From Planctomycetota bacterium (lineage in GTDB: Bacteria; Planctomycetota; UBA1135; JADKAF01), in assembly GCA_016719295.1 (NCBI GenBank), contig JADKAF010000002.1, forward strand, positions 1 through 64,000: a stretch of 64,000 nucleotides of DNA, given 5' to 3'. Each line of letters begins with the position of its first letter. Position 1 is the first letter of the stretch. Shown piece by piece: positions 17,501 through 25,406 of the stretch. A program made the translations under genes and the position numbers. The notes under the pieces were generated by a model. The model saw nothing but the letters and a program-made list of their open reading frames with translations, did not search any database and was not told where the DNA came from.

Positions 17501-18418
17501 ATGCTGCGCCTGGACGCCAGCGGCGCGGAGCGCGCTCCGCGCCCATGTGCCGTCACCGTCGGCATGTTCGACGGAGTGCATCGCGGGCATCTCGCGGTGC
17601 TGGAGGTCCTCGGAGCTCATGCGGCCGCGCGCGGGCTCGACCGCGCGGTCATCACCTTCCGCGCGCACCCGAAAGCCGTGACGCTCGGCCACGCGCCCCC
17701 CTCGATCACGTCCTTCGAGCACCGCCTGGCGCTCCTCGAGCGCGCCGGCGTCGGCGTGGTGCTCGCGCTCGACTTCGATGCGGAGCTGCGCGCGACCGAT
17801 CCCGAGAGCTTCCTCCGCCGCTTCGTCGTCGAGCGCTTGCGCGCGCGCTCCCTCGTGCTCGGCTGGGACAGCAAGTTCGGACGCGATCGCGCGGGAACGC
17901 TCGATTCGATCGCTCCGCTGGCGCGCGAGCTCGGCCTCGAGCTGCAGAGCGTCGGCGCAGTCTCGCTGCAGGGCCGCCCGGTCTCCTCCACCGCGATCCG
18001 CGAGGCGATCTCGCTGGGGGACCTGGTCGGTGCGCGCGAGATGCTGGGGCGCGACCCGAGCCTCTATGGCCAAGTCGTGCCCGGAGCGAAGCGCGGCCGA
18101 GGACTCGGCTTCCCCACCGCGAACCTCGCGCTCGACCACGAGCTGAAGCCGCCCTCGGGCGTGTACGCCGTGCGCGCGCTCGTCGAAGGATCGTGGCTGC
18201 CCGGGGTGATGAATCTCGGCGAGCGCCCGACCTTCGAGCGCGACGCAAGCGCGACCTGCGAGGTCCACCTGCTCGATTTCGCCGGCGACCTCTACGGGCG
18301 CTGGCTCGAGGTCGCGATCGTGCGCCGCTTGAGAGACGTGCGGCGCTTCGCGTCGATCGAGGAGCTGCGCCAGGCGATCGCGGCAGACGCCGCCGCCGCG
18401 CGCGCCTTGCTCGCGTAG
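17501..18418 (+). CDS. ribF: bifunctional riboflavin kinase / FAD synthetase
   Basis: Makes FMN and then FAD from riboflavin. The 305 residues comprise an N-terminal nucleotidyltransferase (GMFDGVHRGH at 21-30; the SSTAIR loop at about 165) and a C-terminal kinase domain (about 183-300; RGRGLGFPTANL, then GVMNLGERPTF). Length is normal for the prokaryotic RibF fusion. It starts one base after def and ends the rightward gene block, facing the leftward histidine-kinase gene with a 15-base gap. Confidence 0.96.
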   Translation: MLRLDASGAERAPRPCAVTVGMFDGVHRGHLAVLEVLGAHAAARGLDRAVITFRAHPKAVTLGHAPPSITSFEHRLALLERAGVGVVLALDFDAELRATDPESFLRRFVVERLRARSLVLGWDSKFGRDRAGTLDSIAPLARELGLELQSVGAVSLQGRPVSSTAIREAISLGDLVGAREMLGRDPSLYGQVVPGAKRGRGLGFPTANLALDHELKPPSGVYAVRALVEGSWLPGVMNLGERPTFERDASATCEVHLLDFAGDLYGRWLEVAIVRRLRDVRRFASIEELRQAIAADAAAARALLA

Positions 18419-18433
18419 CGCGCTCGCGGAGGC

Positions 18434-21241
18434 TCAGCGCGCGGCGCGCGCCGCCGCGACCCCGTCCAAGCGCTGCACGTCGAAGCGCTCGATGCCCGCG
18501 CGATCGAGGACCTCCCCGCTCGGCAGGTCGAGCGCCTCGACCGCGCGGTCGACGATCCAGAGGAAGCGCAGGTTGGGGAGGCTCTCCACCATCTCGCGCG
18601 CTTGCTGCGCGCCGCCGAAAGCCAGATCGACGAGCACGGCGGTGGAGCCGGGTCCTCCGGCCAGCGACTGCAGCTCCTCCAGAGAGTGAGCGCGGCGCAG
18701 CGTGCGGCCCTCCGCGTCGAGGCGCTGCTCCAGGCGATCGCCGGTCGCCACCTGCGCTTCGAAGAGCCAGACCTCGCGCGTGGCGCGCGTCTGCGCGCTC
18801 GGCATCTCGTCGCTCGCTTCGCGCTCCTGCTCCGTCAGCGGCAGCAGCACGACGAAGCAGGTGCCGCGCGACGAAGTGTGCGCGACGCGGATCTCGCCGC
18901 CGTGCGCCTGCACCACGGCCTGGCACACGAAGAGCCCGAGGCCCGTGCCCTGGCCGCGCGGCTTGGTCGAGACGAAGGGCTGGAAGATGCGCGGCAGGTG
19001 CTCGAGCGGGATGCCGCCCCCGGTATCGGCGACCGCGATCTCCACGCAGTCCGCCTCCGCGACGCCGCCCTCGCCTTCCTGGCCGCGCGCGAGCACGCGC
19101 GCGCGGATCGAAAGCGCGCCGCCCGCGGGCATCGCATCGCGCGCGTTCACCGCGAGGTTCAGGAGCACTTGCTTCATCTGCCCCTGGTCCAAGCGCAGGA
19201 TGACGCCCGCGATCTCGAGATCGAGGTGCACGTCGATCGACGAAGGCAACGCGCCGCGCACGAGATCGAAGGTCTCGTGCAGGAGCCCTTCCAGCGCCAC
19301 CGGCTCGCGCTGCGGCTCGGAGCCGCGCGCGTACTCGAGCAAGCGCCGCGACATGTGCGCGCCCTCCATCGCGCTGCGATAGATGCGGCGCAGGCCCTCC
19401 TCCACCGGCGGCGTAGGCTCGTCGATCGCGCGGCGCAGCGCGTCCTCCTGGGCGAGGATGATGCCGAGCAAGTTGTTGATGTCGTGCGCGATGCCGCTCG
19501 CCAAGCTGCCCACGAGTTCCATGCGCTGCGAGCGCACGAGCTCGTCCTGCAGACGCTCGGCCTCGGAGCGATCGCGCGCGTGCAGCAGGAGCCGCGGCGC
19601 GTTGTCGAGCTTCACGGCGACGGCGTTCAGGCCGAGGTGCTTGCGCTCTCCATCCGCGCGCTGGAACACGAAGCCCTCGGCGCTGGCGGAGCCGCGGCGT
19701 GCGGCGGCGAGGAAGGCCTCGAGCTCGGCGCGCTTCGTGCGGCGGAAGAGATCGGCGAAGTAGCCGCCCTTCAGCTTCTCGAGCGGCAGACCGAGGATCT
19801 GCGCGAGGGTCTGATTGCCATCGACGACGCGGCCCTCCTCGTCGAGCAGGGCGATCCCGTCCGCGGCGCTCTCGAAGAGCGAGCGATAGCGCTCCTCGGC
19901 TCGCTGCACGCTCTCGAGCAGGTGCAGGCTCGAGCTCGCGGTGCCCACGAAGTCGGCGAGCGCGTCGAGCGCGCGCAGGTTCGCCGGCGAGAAGGCGTAG
20001 CGGCGCGGCGTCCAGAAGGTCGCGACGCCGATCGTCTGCTTGCCGACGACCAGCGGCACGCCGAGGACGCTGCGCGGCCGGCGCTCGAGCTCGGCCAGGA
20101 TCGGCTCCTCGCGGAGCGGCGTGTCGTCGCCGGAGGTGTCCTCGCAGAGCCGCGGACCCACGTGAGCGATGGTCGAGCGCACCCACGCCGAGATCGGCGT
20201 GCGGAGGAACTCGGCCGTGCCGTCGGGGCCACCCGTGCCGTAGAGGTACTGCACGCACTCGCCGTCCTTCTGCACGAAGGCGACGCTCATCGAGAGCGAG
20301 GGCACGAGCGCGCGCGCGTCACGCGCGAACGCGTCGAGCAGGTCCTTCAGCTTGCGGCATCCGAGCACGGAGCGTGCGCCGCGGCGCAGGAGCTCGAGCC
20401 GGCGCACCTGCTCGTCGAGCTCGACCTGCTGCCGCGACGCGCGGTAGAGGATCCAGTTCGCCATGAGCAGCACGGCGGTGAGCCAGCCGAACTCGCGGTA
20501 GCTCGTCTGCCCCATGGGATCGATCCACGAAGCGATCACCAGCGCGATCGGGATCAGCAACGCGCGCACCAGCACGGCGCGGCCTTCGCGCAGCAGCGAG
20601 AACTGCGCGCCCCAGCGCCCGCGCCGCAGGAGGTCGAAGAGCGCCCTCACGGCGGCGGAAGCAAGCGTCAGCACGGTGGCGATGACGAGCATCTTCCAGA
20701 GCTCGGCCACGCCGTAGCGCCCATCGATGGGCCGCAGATCGCCGCCGAGCGATTGCAGCGTCCACCACACCGCGGACCACTGCAGCAACGCTTCGGCGGC
20801 CGCGAAGGCGCCGAGGAAGGCCTCGTCGCGCGCGAAGATCTCGCGACGCGGACGATCGAGATAGCGACGGCGCATCGAGCGCAGCCCGTGGCCGAGCGCT
20901 TCGCCTGCCGCGGCGAGCGAGAGGACCAGCACCCCGCTGCCGAACGACTCGAGCGCGGCGAGCACGTAGATCTCGCCGAAGTGCACGAGCAAGCGGCCGC
21001 CGAGGCCGATCGGCGAGCTCAGCGCGCGGAAGAGCGCGATCAGCAGCACGAGCAGCGGCGGGAGCCACTGCGGGAAACGCCCATCCAGCCCGCGCGAGGT
21101 CGGAGCGGAGGCGACCCACGCGAGCGCCAATGCGGCCAGGGCAAGGAGGCCCAGACACGCGAGCTGGTCCGCGCGATCGAGACCGCCGAAGGTGGCCGGC
21201 GGCTTCTGCATCGGGCTCCGCGAGGAGCGCGGGTTCGCCAT
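18434..21241 (-). CDS. membrane hybrid-type sensor histidine kinase (GAF-PAS-HisKA-HATPase, degenerate receiver)
   Basis: The 935-residue product (ATG at 21241; an in-frame ATG at 21211 is an alternative) has about six membrane segments in its first 260 residues, a GAF-like domain (about 280-430), a PAS domain (about 440-560; RYRSLFESAADGIALLDEEG), a HisKA domain with phospho-accepting His586 in GIAHDINN, and a HATPase domain with NLAVNARDAMP, DTGGGI and GQGTGLGL. The last ~110 residues look like a receiver domain that keeps a phospho-acceptor-like Asp (AVLVDLAF) but lacks the usual N-terminal acidic pair and an obvious conserved Lys. No response-regulator gene is adjacent, so output is unknown. 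It sits downstream of fbp on the same strand. Confidence 0.88.
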   Translation of the reverse strand: MANPRSSRSPMQKPPATFGGLDRADQLACLGLLALAALALAWVASAPTSRGLDGRFPQWLPPLLVLLIALFRALSSPIGLGGRLLVHFGEIYVLAALESFGSGVLVLSLAAAGEALGHGLRSMRRRYLDRPRREIFARDEAFLGAFAAAEALLQWSAVWWTLQSLGGDLRPIDGRYGVAELWKMLVIATVLTLASAAVRALFDLLRRGRWGAQFSLLREGRAVLVRALLIPIALVIASWIDPMGQTSYREFGWLTAVLLMANWILYRASRQQVELDEQVRRLELLRRGARSVLGCRKLKDLLDAFARDARALVPSLSMSVAFVQKDGECVQYLYGTGGPDGTAEFLRTPISAWVRSTIAHVGPRLCEDTSGDDTPLREEPILAELERRPRSVLGVPLVVGKQTIGVATFWTPRRYAFSPANLRALDALADFVGTASSSLHLLESVQRAEERYRSLFESAADGIALLDEEGRVVDGNQTLAQILGLPLEKLKGGYFADLFRRTKRAELEAFLAAARRGSASAEGFVFQRADGERKHLGLNAVAVKLDNAPRLLLHARDRSEAERLQDELVRSQRMELVGSLASGIAHDINNLLGIILAQEDALRRAIDEPTPPVEEGLRRIYRSAMEGAHMSRRLLEYARGSEPQREPVALEGLLHETFDLVRGALPSSIDVHLDLEIAGVILRLDQGQMKQVLLNLAVNARDAMPAGGALSIRARVLARGQEGEGGVAEADCVEIAVADTGGGIPLEHLPRIFQPFVSTKPRGQGTGLGLFVCQAVVQAHGGEIRVAHTSSRGTCFVVLLPLTEQEREASDEMPSAQTRATREVWLFEAQVATGDRLEQRLDAEGRTLRRAHSLEELQSLAGGPGSTAVLVDLAFGGAQQAREMVESLPNLRFLWIVDRAVEALDLPSGEVLDRAGIERFDVQRLDGVAAARAAR

Positions 21242-21390
21242 CGGGAAGCTCGGGGCGGGAGCGCTCCCGATCCCGCGCGGGAGGAGAGCGATCGAGTGCG
21301 AAGTGCGCCGCGCATGTTGCCGCGCGGCAGCGGCCGCTGACAAGCGCCGCGATGGGCCCTGGAAGAGGGGCCGGCGTCTCCGTGCCGACG

Positions 21391-22395
21391 CTAGAGGAAC
21401 GCGACCACGCGCTCCACGTCCTCCGGCGAGCCCATGATCAGCGGCGTGCGCTGGTGCAGCGAGCGCGGCTCGACCTCGAGGATGCGCCGTCGATCGCCTC
21501 CGACGAACGCGAGCCCGCCGGCCTGCTCGAGGATCATCGCCATCGGGTTCGCCTCGTACATGAGGCGGAGCTTTCCTTCGGGGGCCTTCGCGGTCGGCGG
21601 GTAGAAGAAGACCCCGCCCTTCAGCAGCGTGCGGTGGATGTCGGCGACCATCGAGCCGACGTAGCGCGAGGAGTAGGGCCCGGCTTCCTTCGACTTCGCC
21701 CACTCGAGGAAGCGACGATAGCCCTCGGGGAAGCTCAACGAGTTCGCCTCGTTCACCGAGTAGATGCCGCCGCGCTGCGGGATGCGCACGTGCTCCTGCG
21801 TCAGCACGAAGGCGCCGATCGCGTTGTCGAGCGTGAAGAGATGCACCCCGGAGCCCGTCGTGTACGCGAGCGAGACCGCGCTGCCGTAGAAGATGTAGCC
21901 CGCGGCGACCTGCTGCGCGCCGCGCTGCAGCACCGCGGACTCACCCCCGACGCCGCGGCCTTCGCCGTCGCAGCGCAGGATCGAGAAGATCGTGCCGACG
22001 CCGACGTTGCAGTCGATGTTGGAGGAGCCGTCGAGCGGATCGAAGAGCACCACGTAGTGCCCCCCGCCGCCGACGTTGCAAACGATCGGCTCCTCGTTCT
22101 CCTCGCTGGCCAGGATCGCCACCGAGTCGCGCATGCCCAGAGTGCGGAGCAGGATGTCGTTGGCGAAGACGTCGAGCTTCTGCTGCGCCTCGCCCTGCAC
22201 GTTCTCGGCACCCGCAGCCCCGCTCAAGCTGAAGAGCCCGAGCCGCCGCACGCGGTCGGCGATGATCTTCGCGGCGATCGTGATGCCGCTCAGCAGCCAA
22301 GAGAACTGCCCCGACGCGCCCGGAGCCTTCTCGTGCTGCTGCAGCAGGATGTGCTGCTGGACCGTCAGGAACTCGCGAGAGTGCTTCGGGGACAC
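21391..22395 (-). CDS. fbp: class I fructose-1,6-bisphosphatase
   Basis: Hydrolyses fructose-1,6-bisphosphate to fructose-6-phosphate in gluconeogenesis. The GTG at 22395 is chosen because AGGAGGAT lies just upstream and the 334-residue length is standard; an in-frame reading back to 22467 is unlikely. The metal/substrate signature DPLDGSSN (119-126) is preceded by ASEENEE (about 96-102), and GGVFFYPP and KLRLMYEANPMA give the rest of the fold. A lone copy of the palindrome found beside tRNA-Phe lies in the gap upstream. Confidence 0.95.
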   Translation of the reverse strand: MSPKHSREFLTVQQHILLQQHEKAPGASGQFSWLLSGITIAAKIIADRVRRLGLFSLSGAAGAENVQGEAQQKLDVFANDILLRTLGMRDSVAILASEENEEPIVCNVGGGGHYVVLFDPLDGSSNIDCNVGVGTIFSILRCDGEGRGVGGESAVLQRGAQQVAAGYIFYGSAVSLAYTTGSGVHLFTLDNAIGAFVLTQEHVRIPQRGGIYSVNEANSLSFPEGYRRFLEWAKSKEAGPYSSRYVGSMVADIHRTLLKGGVFFYPPTAKAPEGKLRLMYEANPMAMILEQAGGLAFVGGDRRRILEVEPRSLHQRTPLIMGSPEDVERVVAFL

Positions 22396-22438
22396 CGTGG
22401 ATCCTCCTCGGGCGTGACGAGGGCCGGTGCGAAGCGCG

Positions 22439-22458
22439 CCAACACCGTCAGGTGTTGG
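22439..22458. repeat. isolated copy of the tRNA-Phe array palindrome
   Basis: CCAACACCGTCAGGTGTTGG, an 8-bp-stem palindrome with loop GTCA, lies between the MFS gene stop (22553) and the fbp start. It is identical to array units at 24277 and 24317, including the following GGCC. Position suggests a 3'-end hairpin for the MFS transcript. Confidence 0.85.
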
Positions 22459-22552
22459 GCCGAGCATCAGCGGCCCCTTCGAGTCCGGAATCGGCCGTGG
22501 CGGCGACCGAGTTGACGAGCTTCGCGCTTCGACGTCGCTCCGGCGATCCCGC

Positions 22553-23872
22553 TCAGTGCGGCCGCGCGCCGTCGCCCCCCGCAGCAGGCAGCGCCGGCGG
22601 CCGGAAGAAGAGCGCGAGCAGGATCGCCCCCACCAGCGAGCAGAAGGTCGGCACCAGGAAGAGACCGCGGAAGTCGATCCGCCCGCCTTCCTGGAAGGTC
22701 TCCTGGATCAGCGTCGGGCAGATCGAGTTCGCGAGCAAGGCGCCCGCGCCGAGGATCATCACGTTGAAGAGCCCCTGCGCGCTCGAGCGCACGTCCTTCG
22801 GGAAGTACGCGTCGACGAAGATGTAGACCGTCGCGAAGTAGAAGGCGTAGCAGACGCCGTGCAGCACCTGCACCGCGACGATCCCCTGCCAGGGCTGCGG
22901 GGAGTACGCGTACACCGCGAAGCGTGCCGCGTGCCCGAGGACCCCGATCACCATCGTCCAGCGCCAGCCGAGCTTCTTCAGCACCGCGCCGAGGAAGAGC
23001 ATGGTGACGATCTCGGCGATCTGCCCCACGCTCATCACGGGCATCTTCCAGTTGGCCGGGATGCCGACGCCGCCTTCCGCGACCGGCGTCCCGAGGAAGG
23101 TGCCGGTCCAGTTGAAGTAGCAGTTGTGCACGAAGGCATCGACGAAGGTGACGAGCCAAAGCAGCAGCACGAAGGGATGGCGCAGCAGCTTCACCGCCTC
23201 GAGCCACGCCAACTTCTCCTCGCCGCCCGCGCTCGCGCGCTTCGCGGGCGTCTTCGGCAGGGCGAAGCTGAACAGCGCTAGCGCGAGCGACGCCGTGCCC
23301 GCGGCCACATAGGTCCACTTCGTCGCGGCCTGCGCTGCCGCGCCTTCGAGCGGATGCCCCAACGCCTCCCCCACCCACGACACGAAGCCGAGCTCGCCTA
23401 GAGCGGGCACGGCGCTCCAGTCCACGAACACGAAGGTGAAGGGCCACGCCGCGAGGATCCAGCCGATCGTGCCGCCCATGCGCACGATGCCGAACTCCTT
23501 CTGCGCGTCCTTCATCTGCGCGAACGCGATCGAGTTCGTGATCGCGATCGTCGGCACGTAGAGCAGACAGTGCACGAGCATCAGCGCGAAGAACGCGGTG
23601 AAGCTCGTCGCGAAGCCGCAGAGCAGGATCGCCACCCCACCCACCCCGTGGCTGAACGCCAGGAACTTCTCCGCCGCGAAGTTCCGATCCGCGAACTGGT
23701 TGCTGAAGAAGAGCCCCACGATCGCCGCGAACGGGAACGCGTTCAGCACCAGCGACTGCTCGAGCTTCGAGAAACCGAGGCTCGGCAGATACCCGAAGAT
23801 CAGCGGCAGCCAAGCGCCCCAGATGAAGAACTGGAGCACCATCATCACGAACAGCTTCGCGCGCACGGACAT
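22553..23872 (-). CDS. MFS transporter, nucleoside:H+ symporter-like
   Basis: The 439-residue protein has about twelve hydrophobic segments and no signal peptide. Its opening (MSVRAKLFVMMVLQFFIWGA) and the later KEFGIVRMGGTIGWILA and FPKDVRSSAQGLFN resemble the NupG/YegT nucleoside-transporter branch of the major facilitator superfamily. The ATG at 23872 has GAGGAAGG six bases upstream. The substrate is inferred from the family only; nucleosides are likely but sugars or other small metabolites are possible. It lies upstream of fbp on the same strand. Confidence 0.8.
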   Translation of the reverse strand: MSVRAKLFVMMVLQFFIWGAWLPLIFGYLPSLGFSKLEQSLVLNAFPFAAIVGLFFSNQFADRNFAAEKFLAFSHGVGGVAILLCGFATSFTAFFALMLVHCLLYVPTIAITNSIAFAQMKDAQKEFGIVRMGGTIGWILAAWPFTFVFVDWSAVPALGELGFVSWVGEALGHPLEGAAAQAATKWTYVAAGTASLALALFSFALPKTPAKRASAGGEEKLAWLEAVKLLRHPFVLLLWLVTFVDAFVHNCYFNWTGTFLGTPVAEGGVGIPANWKMPVMSVGQIAEIVTMLFLGAVLKKLGWRWTMVIGVLGHAARFAVYAYSPQPWQGIVAVQVLHGVCYAFYFATVYIFVDAYFPKDVRSSAQGLFNVMILGAGALLANSICPTLIQETFQEGGRIDFRGLFLVPTFCSLVGAILLALFFRPPALPAAGGDGARPH

Positions 23873-23967
23873 CGCGGACCTTCCTCGCAGGACCCCGCGC
23901 GATCTATTCCCCCGCCGCCGCCCACGCAAGCGCACACCCAGATTGCCGCCCCACCGCGCACCTCCCT

Positions 23968-24110
23968 CTCCAACCCCGCCGGCGAGCGCACTTCAGGAAC
24001 AGACCTACCCCAATCCGACCGGCGAGCGCGAGACGGCACGGCCGGCTCTCCAGACTCAAGAGCGACCGCAGTACCGCAAGGTACGCGCTCCAACCCCACT
24101 GACGAGCGCA
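23968..24110. repeat. decayed distal units of the palindrome array
   Basis: Units begin at 23968, 24008, 24048 and 24088, exactly 40 bases apart, and share a CTCCAAcCC...GAGCGC pattern; the one at 24087-24110 is GCGCTC-like on the left and GAGCGC on the right. They continue the periodicity of the conserved array at 24127-24417 but have lost its central palindrome. Confidence 0.6.
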
Positions 24111-24126
24111 AGGCCGCACCGCACGC

Positions 24127-24417
24127 GCTCCCACATCGTCAGCCGTTGGGCCAGCAAACCGATCGCTCCAACACCGTCAGGTGTCGGGCCAGCCGATCGC
24201 GCTCCAACACCGTCAGGTGTCGGGCCAGCCGAACCCGCTCCAACACCGTCCGGGAGCGCCGCGCGATCTTGAACGCGCTCCAACACCGTCAGGTGTTGGG
24301 CCAGCGAACCGGACGCGCTCCAACACCGTCAGGTGTTGGGCCAGCAAACCGAACGCGCTCCAACATCGTCAGATGTTGGGCCAGCCGAGCTCCAACATCG
24401 TCAGATGTTGGGCCAGC
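24127..24417. repeat. array of eight palindromic 29-bp units beside tRNA-Phe
   Basis: Units start at 24127, 24165, 24201, 24237, 24277, 24317, 24357 and 24389 (spacing 36-40, last 32). The core is CCAACACCGTCAGGTGTTGG preceded by GCT and followed by GCCAGC. Units 7 and 8 carry a paired change (CATC...GATG for CACC...GGTG) that preserves the stem; units 2 and 3 have one mismatch; unit 4 has lost its right arm. The last unit ends nine bases from the 3' end of tRNA-Phe, so from the tRNA strand the array is its 3' flank. Spacers of only 7-11 bases exclude a CRISPR array. Confidence 0.9.
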
Positions 24418-24426
24418 AAATATCGA

Positions 24427-24499
24427 TGGGCAGAGCCGGACTTGAACCGGCGACCCCCGCATTTTCAGTGCGGTGCTCTACCAGCTGAGCTATCTGCCC
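24427..24499 (-). tRNA. tRNA-Phe (GAA)
   Basis: The reverse strand folds as a 73-nt cloverleaf: acceptor GGGCAGA/TCTGCCC, D arm GCTCAGCTGGTAGAGC, anticodon arm CCGCA-CTGAAAA-TGCGG with anticodon GAA, T arm GCCGGTTCAAGTCCGGC and discriminator A73. CCA is not encoded. A promoter and a 31-base leader hairpin lie upstream, and the palindrome array lies directly downstream. Confidence 0.98.
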
Positions 24500-24504
24500 C
24501 GGGC

Positions 24505-24535
24505 GCCAGGATCCCGCGTGAACGCGGAGCCTGGC
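24505..24535 (-). other. leader hairpin before tRNA-Phe
   Basis: GCCAGG (24505-24510) pairs with CCTGGC (24530-24535) and CCGCG with CGCGG inside. It sits in the transcribed leader five bases from the tRNA 5' end and may guide 5' processing. Confidence 0.45.
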
Positions 24536-24553
24536 CGTCCCAAGAGGGGCGGG

Positions 24554-24581
24554 AGTATAAGGCCAGCCGCAGGCGGGTCAA
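24554..24581 (-). promoter_or_regulatory. sigma-70-like promoter of tRNA-Phe
   Basis: On the minus strand TTGACC (24576-24581), a 16-base spacer and TATACT (24554-24559) match consensus at five of six positions each, about 55 bases upstream of the tRNA. It is the best promoter match noticed in the window. Confidence 0.7.
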
Positions 24582-24637
24582 TCGCCAATCCTCAGCCCGC
24601 GCCTCCCCGCGCGGGCCACCGCGCCCCCCACCACCGC

Positions 24638-25033
24638 ATGTCCACGCGCCCGAGCCAGAACCTCGAGAACTTCCCGAACCCGCGCCCCGAGCGGCCCTAC
24701 GAGATCCGCTTCGAGTGCCCCGAGTTCACGTGCCTCTGTCCGAAGACGGGGCAGCCGGACTTCGCCACGATCCGGATCCGCTATGCGCCGGCCCGCCACT
24801 GCGTCGAGCTGAAGTCGCTGAAGCTCTACCTCTGGTCCTATCGCGACCAGGGCGCGTTCCACGAGGCGGTGACCAACAAGATCCTGGACGACCTCGTCGC
24901 CGCGACCCAGCCGCTGTGGATGGAGGTCGAAGGTGACTTCTACGTGCGCGGCGGCATCCACACCGTCGTGCGCTGCACCCACGGCGCGCGCCCGGATGCG
25001 ATCCCCGCCAGCGCCGAGCGGAGCCCGCGATGA
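24638..25033 (+). CDS. queF: 7-cyano-7-deazaguanine reductase QueF
   Basis: Reduces preQ0 to preQ1 with NADPH in queuosine biosynthesis. The 131-residue, single-domain (unimodular) form is shown by the nucleophile Cys34 in TCLCPKTGQPDF, Asp41, the substrate motif ELKSLKLY (57-64) and His75. The ATG at 24638 gives the usual N-terminus; the earlier open frame runs through the tRNA and is not used. It overlaps the next gene by four bases (ATGA). Confidence 0.95.
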   Translation: MSTRPSQNLENFPNPRPERPYEIRFECPEFTCLCPKTGQPDFATIRIRYAPARHCVELKSLKLYLWSYRDQGAFHEAVTNKILDDLVAATQPLWMEVEGDFYVRGGIHTVVRCTHGARPDAIPASAERSPR

Positions 25034-25386
25034 GCGGCCCGAGCAGCGATGTGCCCCGCCGCATCCAGCGGCAGCCCGGCGGACTGCGCTTCGAGTGGCC
25101 CGACGGCTTCGCCGCGGAGCTCCCCTCGCGCGTCCTGCGAGCGTCGTGCCCGTGCGCGAAGTGCGTCTCCGAGATGACCGGCGAGCGCCTCTTCGGTTGG
25201 CAGCAGACGCCCTCGGACATCCGCTGGAAGGACGTGCGCTTGATCGGCAACTACGCGATCGGCATCGCATTCAGCGACGGGCACGAGCTCGGCATCTACA
25301 CCTTCCGGTTGCTCCGGCGCCTCGCCGAGCATCCGCCTGCCGAAGCGGGATCGGCGCCGGCCGGTTCGGCGCCGACCGAGGTCTAG
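25030..25386 (+). CDS. DUF971 domain protein
   Basis: The 118-residue protein shows the DUF971 pattern (also the N-terminal domain of gamma-butyrobetaine hydroxylases): LRFEWPDGFAAELPSRVLRA, SCPCAKCVSE with three cysteines at about 40-45 that could bind metal, then VRLIGNYAIGIAFSDGHELGIYTFRLLR. The biochemical role is not known; partial similarity to iron-sulfur-related proteins is often noted. Its translation is probably coupled to queF. The last 15 residues are a low-complexity Ala/Gly/Pro tail. Confidence 0.85.
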   Translation: MSGPSSDVPRRIQRQPGGLRFEWPDGFAAELPSRVLRASCPCAKCVSEMTGERLFGWQQTPSDIRWKDVRLIGNYAIGIAFSDGHELGIYTFRLLRRLAEHPPAEAGSAPAGSAPTEV

Positions 25387-25406
25387 CGCAAGCGAGAGCC
25401 GTGTGC

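Noticed and set aside
23968..24417. CRISPR array
   Set aside because: Units are themselves palindromes with only 7-11-base intervals and no cas genes nearby; spacers would be too short and the repeats diverge gradually.
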